The notes: generated by a model not told the origin, from the sequence alone. A stretch of DNA of 64,000 bases from Vicinamibacterales bacterium (GCA_029940535.1 JAPYUM010000013.1:1-64000); one strand, 5' to 3'; counted from the first letter of the stretch, positions 28,156 to 35,297 are shown. Program-made: numbers and translations.

Positions 28156-28612
28156 GAGAACCCGATCAGAAATAAGTTGACCATGCTGGACGTGGAGGCG
28201 CCGGTCCGGTAAGGCCTGAGGAGTGCGTCCTTTGCATTTCGGTCCATTGCTCTGGCGGCGGCGTGTCGGCCGTGCGTCATGGTCATGATCGCACACTGGT
28301 GGAGGGTGGGCGACAACACCACCCGTCGGCGCCGCTTACATGTCTCGAGTTGCGGACCACTGACCCGCAGTCAGGCGTTTGGAAGCGTCGGAACAGCACG
28401 GCTCTCCCTGTGCCTCGGTCTCCCAGACTCATCAGACGACATTCATGCCGACCTGGCCGCTGTTTGACGGGCCTGTTATTAATATGAGCGTATATAAGTC
28501 ATATTTACTTATTTACATACACTCACTATATGGTTATCATATCTTCAGCGTTGGGAATCGGCGGGTCTCCGCCGTGAACCGAAGATGACCGTTTCATTCG
28601 CAGGAGGACTAC
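28156..28612. other. Divergent intergenic region with AT-rich island
   Basis: This 457-nt stretch separates ymdB (minus) from hsp20 (plus). No gene was found. The part next to ymdB is GC-rich. From about 28478 to 28555 there is a sharply AT-rich island (ATTAATATGAGCGTATATAA...) holding a good promoter candidate. A 6-bp hairpin CGGCGG-GTCT-CCGCCG (28559-28574) lies in the presumed 5' leader of hsp20. No CIRCE inverted repeat is present. Confidence 0.6.
28504..28532 (+). promoter_or_regulatory. Candidate sigma70-type promoter for hsp20
   Basis: TTTACT, a 17-nt spacer and TATATG lie inside an AT-rich island about 80 nt before the hsp20 ATG. Alternative -10-like words (TATATA, TATTAA) are close by, so the exact hexamers are uncertain. 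Confidence 0.4.
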
Positions 28613-29056
28613 ATGTCATACGTTCAGTGGAATCCGTTTCGTGAGCTTTCGGTCTTTCGTACACCGGTCGGCCGGACGTTTCGTCCCGGTGGGTCCATCA
28701 CCGAGGACAGCGGCACCGAGTCGAGTTGGACGCCGGCGGTGGATGTCTATGAGACCGAGGACCACGCGTTGGTGGTCAGCGCCGATCTCTCAGGCGTTGA
28801 CCCGAAGGATGTGAGCGTCACGCTCGAGGACGGGATGTTAACCCTCGCTGGCGAGCGCAAGTTCGAGAGCACTGGTGACAAGGGTCGCGTCTACCGAACG
28901 GAGCGTGCCTACGGCAGCTTCCGCCGGTCGTTCAGTGTGCCGAACACGGTTGACGGCGATGGCGTGACCGCCGAGCACAAGGACGGGACCCTGCGGGTCA
29001 CCCTGCCGCAGAAAGAAGATGCGAAGCCACAGCGCATCACCGTCAAGGCGGCATAG
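28613..29056 (+). CDS. Hsp20/alpha-crystallin small heat-shock protein
   Basis: An ATP-independent holdase chaperone. The 147-aa protein has a short aromatic N-terminus (YVQWNPFRELSVF) and an alpha-crystallin domain (SWTPAVDVYETEDHALVVSADLSGVDPKDVSVTLEDGMLTLAGERK). It continues with the strand YGSFRRSFSVPNTVDGDGVTAEHKDGTLRVTLPQKE and ends in an I-x-V motif (RITVKAA). A strong AGGAGG lies 5-6 nt before the ATG. Its promoter appears to sit in the AT-rich island upstream, and a GC-rich hairpin follows the stop. Confidence 0.95.
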   Translation: MSYVQWNPFRELSVFRTPVGRTFRPGGSITEDSGTESSWTPAVDVYETEDHALVVSADLSGVDPKDVSVTLEDGMLTLAGERKFESTGDKGRVYRTERAYGSFRRSFSVPNTVDGDGVTAEHKDGTLRVTLPQKEDAKPQRITVKAA

Positions 29057-29069
29057 TGTTCGAAGAGTC

Positions 29070-29103
29070 GCCCCGCGCGGCCGCACCTACGGTCGCGCGG
29101 GGC
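29070..29103 (+). terminator. Hairpin terminator candidate after hsp20
   Basis: GCCCCGCGCGGCC, loop GCACCTAC, then GGTCGCGCGGGGC: a strong stem about 14 nt after the hsp20 stop, followed only by TTCGG. It is very stable but lacks a proper U-tract. Confidence 0.5.
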
Positions 29104-29140
29104 TTCGGAGAACTCGCGTAGGCACACAGGGAGGCCACGT

Positions 29141-29389
29141 ATGAGTCACGAGACGCCGAGCATCCGCCGGCAGCATATGGGTGCCATCGATGCGAGGGCC
29201 ATCGTCCCGGTCAGGGATGCACATGGCGGCCTGACGATGTACTCCCGCGGCCGTCCGACCCACTACTTGTTGGCCGGCGAATGGTATGTCGCCGCGCCGA
29301 GACCACATGCGCCCCAGTTGCCCGAGTCGCCCGGCCGGGCTGGGTCAGCCACGGCAGTCAGGGCGCTCACAGGCAACCGGATTAGTTGA
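29141..29389 (+). CDS. Small hypothetical protein
   Basis: No family recognised. The 82-aa ORF has a good Shine-Dalgarno (GGGAGG about 6 nt before the ATG) and starts soon after the hsp20 hairpin. The middle, GAIDARAIVPVRDAHGGLTMYSRGRPTHYLLAGEWYVAAP, could be a small beta-sheet; the C-terminal third is Pro/Ala-rich and may be disordered. The frame carries no signal peptide, zinc motif or membrane segment. Support is ribosome binding site plus frame only. Confidence 0.45.
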   Translation: MSHETPSIRRQHMGAIDARAIVPVRDAHGGLTMYSRGRPTHYLLAGEWYVAAPRPHAPQLPESPGRAGSATAVRALTGNRIS

Positions 29390-29441
29390 CACCGGATGCG
29401 GGTCTCGACTACGTGCTACTTTTGGGGTACGATCAACGGTT

Positions 29442-29762
29442 ATGACTGACGATTCTGACGCCCTTACCGACGGCGACACGGTTTCCGCCGCTCCGATGCT
29501 GCCCGTGGCGATGCCACGGACCCCGGCGGAGCCGGCACCACCGGTCACCAACCGTTTCCTCTTTGTCGATGTCGCGGCGCAGCGAGCCAAACAGCTCCGT
29601 CGCGGTGCGCTGCCTCGCCTCGAGCAGCTGCGGCCTGATCCGAACACCGGCGAGCGCCCGCCGGTGACCATGCGGTTGGAGCGGATTGCGATGGAAGAAG
29701 TTGAGAAGGGCCTGATCGAATACGATGTCCCGCCGCAGAAGGCACCGGAGACCGAGGCGTGA
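29442..29762 (+). CDS. rpoZ: Probable RNA polymerase omega subunit
   Basis: With the ATG at 29442 the protein is 106 aa (MTDDSDALTD). The central NRFLFVDVAAQRAKQLRRGALPRLEQL and MRLERIAMEEVEKGLIEYDVP match the omega pattern: an N-x-F/Y..VxxAAxRAxQL helix, then an IAxEEVxxGxI helix. The 40-residue acidic/Pro-rich N-terminal extension is unusual for omega. A perfect -35 word TTGACA (29386-29391) lies upstream, with only a weak -10. It is not next to gmk, the common partner. The GTGA overlap with the following membrane-protein ORF suggests coupling. Confidence 0.65.
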   Translation: MTDDSDALTDGDTVSAAPMLPVAMPRTPAEPAPPVTNRFLFVDVAAQRAKQLRRGALPRLEQLRPDPNTGERPPVTMRLERIAMEEVEKGLIEYDVPPQKAPETEA

Positions 29763-30031
29763 CTCCGGCAGAGATTCAGGACCTGGTGTTCGGCCTGATC
29801 CAGAGGCTCGGTATCTCCTCCGTGTTTCTGGTCGTCGTCTTCCTGGGGTTCTGCGTGATCGTCGGGTTCACCAAGCATCGAGTGATCGGGAAGTCCAGCC
29901 TGGTGGTCCGTAGCCTCGATGACCGCGTCGGCTCCGGCGCCCGTTTTCTCGCCCCAGACGTCCCCCGTGGTCCCGCCGACCAGCTCCACACGCCGGAACT
30001 TTTGGAACAGCCAGGTCGTCAGGTCTCATAA
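29759..30031 (+). CDS. Small single-pass membrane protein of unknown function
   Basis: The 90-aa ORF starts at a GTG forming a 4-nt GTGA overlap with rpoZ. One hydrophobic segment (SVFLVVVFLGFCVIVGF, about residues 20-36) follows a short amphipathic N-terminus, then a basic turn (TKHRVIGK) and a polar C-terminus. No family was recognised. Translational coupling and the clear membrane helix are the evidence that it is a gene. Confidence 0.5.
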   Translation: MTPAEIQDLVFGLIQRLGISSVFLVVVFLGFCVIVGFTKHRVIGKSSLVVRSLDDRVGSGARFLAPDVPRGPADQLHTPELLEQPGRQVS

Positions 30032-30115
30032 CGACGCGTCGGATGACGCGCGCGGGCTCCCGGAAGCTCGGCGACCGCGAGCGCTCACCGCGCCGTCGTA
30101 ACGAGGCTGAGGATC

Positions 30116-30460
30116 ATGAGCGAAATAGCCGGGTTGATCGCGCTGGGCGCCCTGGCGGCGGTGGGCTTTCTGGCGTTCGGCGCCCTGGTGCTGCTGATGA
30201 AGCTCGTCCTCGGCCTGATTCTCCTGCCTCTCCGCCTGCTTGCTTGGCTCGTCTTCCTGCCGGTGGTTCTCTTCAAGGCCGTCTTCGGGCTGCTCGCCGG
30301 GCTGGTCGTGCTGCCGATGGTGGCCGTCGCGGGGCTGGGCGTCATGTTCGTCCTGTTCGCGTTGCCGTTGGTGCCGCTGGCCCTGATGGCGCTTGCGGTG
30401 TGGGCGGTGGTCAAGCTGGCCCGGCCCGCGCCCGAACGCGCCCGCACGCCAGCCCGCTAG
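30116..30460 (+). CDS. Small polytopic membrane protein
   Basis: The 114-aa ORF has GAGG 6-8 nt before the ATG (GAGGATC). It is almost wholly hydrophobic, with about three membrane helices: LIALGALAAVGFLAFGALVLLM, the long VLGLILLPLRLLAWLVFLPVVLFKAVFGLLAGLVVLPMVAVAGLGVMFVLF, and VPLALMALAVWAVVKLA. A short Arg/Pro-rich tail follows. No family was assigned. It is the last plus-strand gene before the repeat-rich gap. Confidence 0.65.
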   Translation: MSEIAGLIALGALAAVGFLAFGALVLLMKLVLGLILLPLRLLAWLVFLPVVLFKAVFGLLAGLVVLPMVAVAGLGVMFVLFALPLVPLALMALAVWAVVKLARPAPERARTPAR

Positions 30461-30562
30461 GTTTTCCGACGAGGCGCCCGTCTGGCGGTGTTGCTTCGTC
30501 GGTCACATGCCGCCTGCATGCTCCCTCCTCGCGCCTAGCCAGACGGACGCCTCGTCAGAAAA
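30461..30562. repeat. R2 MITE-like element, copy 2
   Basis: Imperfect 26-bp terminal inverted repeats: GTTTTCCGACGAGGCGCCCGTCTGGC on the left and, read from the other end, GTTTTCTGACGAGGCGTCCGTCTGGC. The core GTCGGTCA-CATGC-CGCCT-GCATG-CTCCCTCCTCGCGCCT aligns with the 12.3-kb element across its hairpin flanks. There is no coding capacity. Confidence 0.8.
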
Positions 30563-30645
30563 CCCCCGGGACGTGCGAGGCGGGGGAAGCGTCCGCCTTC
30601 GGCGTCCCGTCCTCCTCGGTGAGTCCAGGCGCGCACGTGCGCGCC
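30474..30645 (+). repeat. 172-bp direct repeat, first copy
   Basis: Identical to 30727-30898 at every base compared, from GCGCCCGTCTGG to GTGCGCGCC, with a 253-bp offset. It includes most of an R2 element, a GC-rich spacer and the palindrome GGCGCGCACGTGCGCGCC. Confidence 0.9.
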
Positions 30646-30714
30646 TCGCGGCCGCGGAGTGGGGCACTCGGGGTCCCCGCGGAGCGGTCGCGTGGGGTTC
30701 GGGGCGCAGCCCCG
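30628..30714 (-). repeat. R1 structured repeat, copy 3 (inverted)
   Basis: Read on the minus strand: CGGGGCTGCGCCCCG, then GAACCCCACGCGACCGC-tcc-GCGGGG, a loop, CCCCAC-tcc-GCGGCCGC, then the GGCGCGC..GCGCGCC tail hairpin. It has the same architecture as copy 1, but the arm sequence is CCGC/GCGG where copy 1 has CCAC/GTGG and copy 2 has CTAC/GTAG. Confidence 0.8.
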
Positions 30715-30726
30715 TCTGCAGAGGTC

Positions 30727-30898
30727 GCGCCCGTCTGGCGGTGTTGCTTCGTCGGTCACATGCCGCCTGCATGCTCCCTCCTCGCGCCTAGCCAGACGGA
30801 CGCCTCGTCAGAAAACCCCCGGGACGTGCGAGGCGGGGGAAGCGTCCGCCTTCGGCGTCCCGTCCTCCTCGGTGAGTCCAGGCGCGCACGTGCGCGCC
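30727..30898 (+). repeat. 172-bp direct repeat, second copy (with partial R2)
   Basis: The second copy of the perfect duplication. Its R2 element (about 30727-30815) lacks the outer 13 nt of the left arm that the first copy has, so the duplication boundary cuts the element. Confidence 0.9.
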
Positions 30899-30960
30899 GT
30901 CGCCTTGCCAGCCTGTCACACGTGGGGCGTGAAGCCTCGGGCAGGAAACGAGTTAGGCTC

Positions 30961-31012
30961 TGTGGCGCAGGTCTTCAGGCATGCGATCGCACGGCCAAAG
31001 CCGTGCGCCACA
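30961..31012. repeat. Hairpin element near the gatA 3' end
   Basis: TGTGGCGCA (30961-30969) and TGCGCCACA (31004-31012) are perfect inverted repeats. Inside lies the hairpin GCACGGC-CAAA-GCCGTGC (30989-31006), which shares bases with the outer arm, so two folds compete. No U-tract follows on either strand. No second copy was seen in this window. Confidence 0.5.
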
Positions 31013-31050
31013 ACGAGATCTGTGGACAGGTTCCAGGACACCAGACCGAG

Positions 31051-32559
31051 CTATCGCGTTGGGGCTGGGATGCTGGGCGCGAGGACGGCCGTCGGCGGGG
31101 CCTCCCGCCAGCACGGGGCGTCTCGCTCGTAGTTGGCCGCGAGCCGAAGCAGCGTCGCCTCGTCGAACGCCCGGCCCACGAACTGGAGTCCGACGGGGAG
31201 TCCGGACGGGTCACGTCCACCTGGTACGCTCAGCGCCGGCAGACCGGTCAGGTTGGCACTTACCGTGAAGACATCGCCCGCATACATGCGCAGCGGGTCG
31301 GCCGAGCGCTCTCCCAGGCCGAACGCCACCGTCGGCGTGGTCGGCATGGCGACCGCATCGACACGTTCGAACGCGGTGTCATAATCCCGACGAATGAGGG
31401 TCCGTACTTGCTGCGCTTTCACGTAGTACGCGTCGTAGTAACCGGCGCTCAACGCGTACGTGCCGAGCATGATGCGCCGCTTGACCTCATCGCCGAAGCC
31501 GGTATCCCGGGTGCGGTTGTACATCGTGTCCAGGTCGGGCCGGTCGGCCCCAGCGGGCGCGCGAAACCCGAAGCGGACCCCGTCGTAGCGGGCAAGGTTC
31601 GAGCTGGCCTCGGCCGGCGCGACGACGTAGTAGGTCGGGACCGCGTAGATAGCATGCGGGAGCGGGACGTCCACGATCGTCGCGCCCTGGGTGCGCAGGA
31701 CATCGATGGCCGTGGTGAAGGCAGTGCTGACGTCTGCGTCTACGCCGTCCTCCAGCAGTTTCCACGGGACGCCGATCGTGGGGTGTGCCACTGGTTCGCC
31801 CAGACTTGCGGAGAACGGTGGCACCGGTTCGGCGGATGAGGTCGCGTCCGCAGGATCCGGTCCGGCAATGGCCGCCAGCAACACGGCCGCGTCAGCCACC
31901 GTCAACGCGAACGGCCCGATCTGGTCGAGCGACGATGCGAATGCCAGCAGGCCGTATCGTGAGACTCGCCCGTAGGTCGGTTTCAGTCCTACGATTCCGC
32001 AGAAGGCGGCTGGTTGTCTGATCGATCCGCCCGTATCGGATCCCAGTGCGATTGGTGAAAGACGCGCCGCTACCGCCGCGGCCGAGCCTCCACTCGACCC
32101 GCCCGGGACGCGGGCCAGATCCCACGGATTGCGCGTTGGGCCGGACACGGAATGTTCCGTGGTGGAGCCCATGGCGAATTCGTCGCAATTGGTCTTTCCG
32201 ACAATGACGGCGCCAGCCGCTCGCAAGCGCTCGATCACCGTGGCGTCATAGGGTGGGACGAATCCGGCCAGGATACGAGAGGACGCCGTGGTCGGCATCC
32301 CTCGCGTGGAAATGTTGTCCTTGATGGCGATCGGCACGCCGGCCAGCGGGAACGCGGTGTCCCGGCCTTGCCCGCTGGCGTCTACCGCTGCGGCGTCTTC
32401 AAGGGCCTGCTCCCCGGCTATGTGAGTGAACGCGTGAATGGGATCGTTCTGGGCGGCTATCCGGTCCAGATAGACCGAGCAGATCTCGACCGCCGTCACG
32501 CCGTCGGCCATGGCCGCTCGGATGTCGGCCGTGGTCTGCACGTCGGGAGCTGGCATCAC
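31051..32559 (-). CDS. gatA: Asp-tRNA(Asn)/Glu-tRNA(Gln) amidotransferase subunit A
   Basis: The glutaminase subunit of GatCAB. The amidase-signature catalytic residues are visible: Lys in PIAIKDNI, and the serines in VPGGSSGGSAAAVAARLSPIALGSDTGGSIRQPA. CGIVGLKPTYGRVSRYG is a GatA hallmark. The 502-aa length is slightly above typical. The start is either the GTG at 32559 (GTGA overlap with gatC) or the next-codon ATG (TGATG). gatB is not in the window. With asnS present, the main product is probably Gln-tRNA. Confidence 0.95.
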   Translation of the reverse strand: MMPAPDVQTTADIRAAMADGVTAVEICSVYLDRIAAQNDPIHAFTHIAGEQALEDAAAVDASGQGRDTAFPLAGVPIAIKDNISTRGMPTTASSRILAGFVPPYDATVIERLRAAGAVIVGKTNCDEFAMGSTTEHSVSGPTRNPWDLARVPGGSSGGSAAAVAARLSPIALGSDTGGSIRQPAAFCGIVGLKPTYGRVSRYGLLAFASSLDQIGPFALTVADAAVLLAAIAGPDPADATSSAEPVPPFSASLGEPVAHPTIGVPWKLLEDGVDADVSTAFTTAIDVLRTQGATIVDVPLPHAIYAVPTYYVVAPAEASSNLARYDGVRFGFRAPAGADRPDLDTMYNRTRDTGFGDEVKRRIMLGTYALSAGYYDAYYVKAQQVRTLIRRDYDTAFERVDAVAMPTTPTVAFGLGERSADPLRMYAGDVFTVSANLTGLPALSVPGGRDPSGLPVGLQFVGRAFDEATLLRLAANYERDAPCWREAPPTAVLAPSIPAPTR

Positions 32560-32852
32560 CCGAGGACCTTGGGCACGCGGAAGAGTCCGTGACCGCCCGG
32601 GTCCGGCGCGTTGGCCAGTGCTTCGTCTCGAGGCATGGACGGCCTCAGGGTGTCCTCTCGCATCACCGGCACAGACGTCACGGGGTTGGTGGTAGCCGGC
32701 ACACCGGTGGTGTCGATGTGCTGGAGTTGGTCAAAGTAGGTGAGGATGTCGCCAAGCTGTTGCGCGAACCGTTCTGCTTCCGACGCTGTCAACTCCAGGT
32801 GCGCCAGTGCTGCGATTCGCTCGACATCGGCAAGTGTCAACCGTGTAGCCAC
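32556..32852 (-). CDS. gatC: Asp-tRNA(Asn)/Glu-tRNA(Gln) amidotransferase subunit C
   Basis: The 98-aa stabilising subunit with the standard pattern RLTLADVERIAALAHLELTASEAERFAQQLGDILTYFDQLQHIDTTGVPATT, then the LRPSMPRDEALANAPD linker. It is coupled to gatA by a 4-nt overlap and transcribed divergently from the methyltransferase gene. Confidence 0.95.
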   Translation of the reverse strand: MATRLTLADVERIAALAHLELTASEAERFAQQLGDILTYFDQLQHIDTTGVPATTNPVTSVPVMREDTLRPSMPRDEALANAPDPGGHGLFRVPKVLG

Positions 32853-32979
32853 AGGCGCGATCGTAGTTTCCGGTCGCGGTGGTTCGCAACCTTAATTCGT
32901 CTCCGGACAGGAGGCACCGGTGGATTCGGAGGGTGGGGCTCCGGCATCATAGAAGCGTGACCACCACCAAGGCTGGGTC

Positions 32980-33897
32980 GTGAGCGGCGCGTCAGGCACG
33001 GTCCCCTCCCGGTCGCTCTTCGGTCGTCCTCGGGCTGAAGTCGCGGCAGCGCTTCCGGACCGTGAGCCGGTCGTCTGCCCCCTGTGCCGCCAACCACCAG
33101 CGCCGCTGGCTACCGATTTTCAAGGGCTGTCCCTGGCCCGGTGCCGACGGTGCGGCTTGCAATTCCACAGCCCTCGACCGGTGCTCGAGCAGCTGGCGAC
33201 TGCGGTCTACGGGGCCGACTATCACCGCCCGGATGAATCGGTCGCGGATGCCCGGCATCAGCGCCACTACGCGCATCAGCTCTCGCGGCTGGCGGAATAT
33301 CTCGACTCAGACCGGCGCCGGGTGCTGGATGTGGGGTGCGGTGCCGGTGCGTTCATGCGTTTCGCCCAGGGAGCTGGCTGGCGGGTGCACGGGACCGACA
33401 TGGTGGTGACCGACGCGGCTCGCACGACTGGGGCGCGGGTATGGGAGGGTGAGCTGCCGGCGATCGACTTCGGGGCCGAACGATTCGATGTCGTCCGGTT
33501 CAACCACGTGCTGGAACACACCCGGGATCCGCTGCTCGAACTGCGTTGCGCGAGCGGACTGGTCGCGCCGGGGGGCATCCTCCTCGTCGGGGTTCCGAAT
33601 GTCGGGGGGGTCAGCCCCTGGCTCAAGAGTTGGCAGAGCCGGTTGGGCCTGAAGTCAAAGCGATGGCGACACTACGCGGCGCTGCACCATCTCTGGTTCT
33701 TTACCCCGGCGACGTTGCGCCTCGTCGCCGAGGCCGCTGGTTTCGAGGTTGTTCGCTGGGAGACGCCAGTGATGGGCCGCTCCGACCGGTCCGCGGCGCT
33801 CACCGGACTGTTTCGTGCCGTGCTCGAAACCGGTCGGGCCGGAAGTCTGCTCGACCTCTATGCGCGGGTCTGTTCACGTCGAAGCGACGTCGCATAG
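32980..33897 (+). CDS. Class I SAM methyltransferase with N-terminal zinc-ribbon motif
   Basis: The 305-aa protein opens with CPLC (near residue 33) and CRRC about 20 residues later, followed by GLQFHSPRP. The Methyltransf_23-type domain follows: VLDVGCGAGAFMRFAQGAGW near 113, DVVRFNHVLEHTRDPLLEL, GGILLVGVPN and HHLWFFTPATLRLVAEAAGF. Such proteins usually modify sugars, quinones or small metabolites. The substrate is unknown. The GTG start lies in the divergent gap with gatC and has only a weak Shine-Dalgarno. Confidence 0.82.
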   Translation: MSGASGTVPSRSLFGRPRAEVAAALPDREPVVCPLCRQPPAPLATDFQGLSLARCRRCGLQFHSPRPVLEQLATAVYGADYHRPDESVADARHQRHYAHQLSRLAEYLDSDRRRVLDVGCGAGAFMRFAQGAGWRVHGTDMVVTDAARTTGARVWEGELPAIDFGAERFDVVRFNHVLEHTRDPLLELRCASGLVAPGGILLVGVPNVGGVSPWLKSWQSRLGLKSKRWRHYAALHHLWFFTPATLRLVAEAAGFEVVRWETPVMGRSDRSAALTGLFRAVLETGRAGSLLDLYARVCSRRSDVA

Positions 33898-33941
33898 TGT
33901 AGCCGGGCCCTGTTCCGACCGAAAACACCGATGAGAGGTCT

Positions 33942-34214
33942 ATGGGCGCCGACGTGTGTCCGTGCGCCCTGGAGGAACGGCACGTGGTGGAGAAGGAAGA
34001 GTCCAACGATCCGGCCCGCCAGTCGGAGGCGGAGTACACCCTGGAGTACCCGGCCCGCTGCCCGCACTGTGCAGCGGAATCGGAGGTGCTACGGGTGGTG
34101 CGGCTGCTGCGTACGAGGGTCAACTTTACCTCGACGTTGCCGCGTCGCGGGCGCGTGATCTCCTGCCCTGAGTGCACGACGATCATTGCCGCCGAGCTGG
34201 TGGGATTCGCCTAG
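33942..34214 (+). CDS. Small CxxC zinc-binding hypothetical protein
   Basis: The 90-aa ORF with GAGAGG before the ATG. CPHC and CPEC, about 37 residues apart, frame a basic beta-like stretch (ESEVLRVVRLLRTRVNFTSTLPRRGRVIS), so a zinc ribbon is likely. An extra CPC sits near the N-terminus. No family was recognised. It lies 44 nt after the methyltransferase, which also has CxxC pairs. Confidence 0.65.
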   Translation: MGADVCPCALEERHVVEKEESNDPARQSEAEYTLEYPARCPHCAAESEVLRVVRLLRTRVNFTSTLPRRGRVISCPECTTIIAAELVGFA

Positions 34215-34239
34215 ACTGCAGGCCGTCGCCGCTCCCGTC

Positions 34240-35136
34240 TCACTGATGGGCGCCTGGACCGCGGTAGGCCTTTTCGCCCGCCTCTATCCTGACGTCGAGC
34301 CGGTTGTCGGGGGGCGGCAACGGGCAGGTCGTGTGCGGGTTGAAGGCGCACGGCGGGTTATAGGCCCGGTTGAAGTCGACGGTCGTCCAGCCCTCGGCAT
34401 CCGGCGCGTCTGCGTACAGGAAGCGGGCCGCCGAGTACGTGTCCTCTCCGCTTGTCCCGTCCCGCATGATGAACCAAAGCCGTCGGCCGGAATTGACCGG
34501 TAGCATCCGCATTTCCTGTCCCGCCACCGTCAACGTCACGTAGCCCGTGCTCGTGTAGGTCTCGATGTCGCCCAGGATGTTCAGCGTCTTGACCGTCACC
34601 GGCTCGGCGTGGGGTGTGAACTTACCGCGTACGCGGTAGGCCTCGTCCACGGGAAACCAGTCGAGGCTCGTGAAATTCTTACGAATCTCGGCGTCGGTAT
34701 CGCGTACGCGAATCGCCAACCGCTCCCCGCTCAGATGGACCCACAGCGAGACCGGTCCCAGGGTGACGGTCGCGCGTGTCTCGGCCGGGTAGAGCTGGGC
34801 GGTGTCCACTGCCTCACCGTCGACCGACAGGCGGCCGTTGGACGGGGCCCGCACGGTCACGCGGCCGTCGCGCAGCGAGAACACTCCCGCCTCGGCCGGG
34901 GTGTGGGGCACGACGAAGTCATTGCGCTGGCTCGAGCCGAAGCTGGTGTCCCCCTCGCGGAGAAAGAACAACCCTGAGACTGTGAGCCAACTATCGTCGG
35001 CCTTTAGACTCGCTTCGCGCTGGGTTCGCCACGCTTCGATTTCCGCTTCGTAGTCGTTCGCCGCGCCGACCAGCGCCGTCACCCCGATGCTGGTCATCAG
35101 GACCGGGACCGCGAGCCGACGAATCTTCATTGACAT
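34240..35136 (-). CDS. DUF1684 domain secreted protein
   Basis: The 298-aa protein, started at the ATG at 35136, has a signal-like N-terminus (KIRRLAVPVLMTSIGVTALVGAAN). The DUF1684 signature is clear: WRTQREASLKADDSWLTVSGLFFLREGDTSFGS near the N-terminus and DFNRAYNPPCAFNPHTTCPLPPPDNRLDVRIEAGEKAY at the C-terminus. Function is not established for the family. The track start (35202) adds 22 non-signal residues. Confidence 0.88.
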   Translation of the reverse strand: MSMKIRRLAVPVLMTSIGVTALVGAANDYEAEIEAWRTQREASLKADDSWLTVSGLFFLREGDTSFGSSQRNDFVVPHTPAEAGVFSLRDGRVTVRAPSNGRLSVDGEAVDTAQLYPAETRATVTLGPVSLWVHLSGERLAIRVRDTDAEIRKNFTSLDWFPVDEAYRVRGKFTPHAEPVTVKTLNILGDIETYTSTGYVTLTVAGQEMRMLPVNSGRRLWFIMRDGTSGEDTYSAARFLYADAPDAEGWTTVDFNRAYNPPCAFNPHTTCPLPPPDNRLDVRIEAGEKAYRGPGAHQ

Positions 35137-35297
35137 GCCGGTATCGAACCACAGTCCATGGCAGCGGTCAACGGTGACCACCCCGCGGACGGTATGCCAC
35201 AATCACCGTACCGAATCAGTGTCCAGTTCGCGGCGCGGACCGATTGCTGGGGGCACGGCTCGGGGGCTCACGGTATGACCAAGGAAAGCACCAGCGG

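Larger units (their letters stand above)
30461..31050. other. Repeat-rich convergent intergenic region
   Basis: About 590 nt between a plus-strand membrane-protein gene and the 3' end of gatA (minus). In order it holds an R2 element, an inverted R1 copy, a second partial R2 element carried by a 172-bp perfect duplication, and a separate hairpin element (30961-31012). The ORFs reported here on both strands read through these repeats and are not credible genes. Confidence 0.8.

Noticed and set aside
28478-28612. CIRCE element upstream of hsp20
   Set aside because: No TTAGCACTC..GAGTGCTAA inverted repeat is present.
30461-31050. CRISPR array
   Set aside because: The repeats are long, few and unequal, with no regular repeat-spacer pattern.
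30043-31839. 598-aa plus-strand ORF
   Set aside because: Reads through the repeats and the gatA antisense strand; it includes the same repeat in two frames and has no domain.
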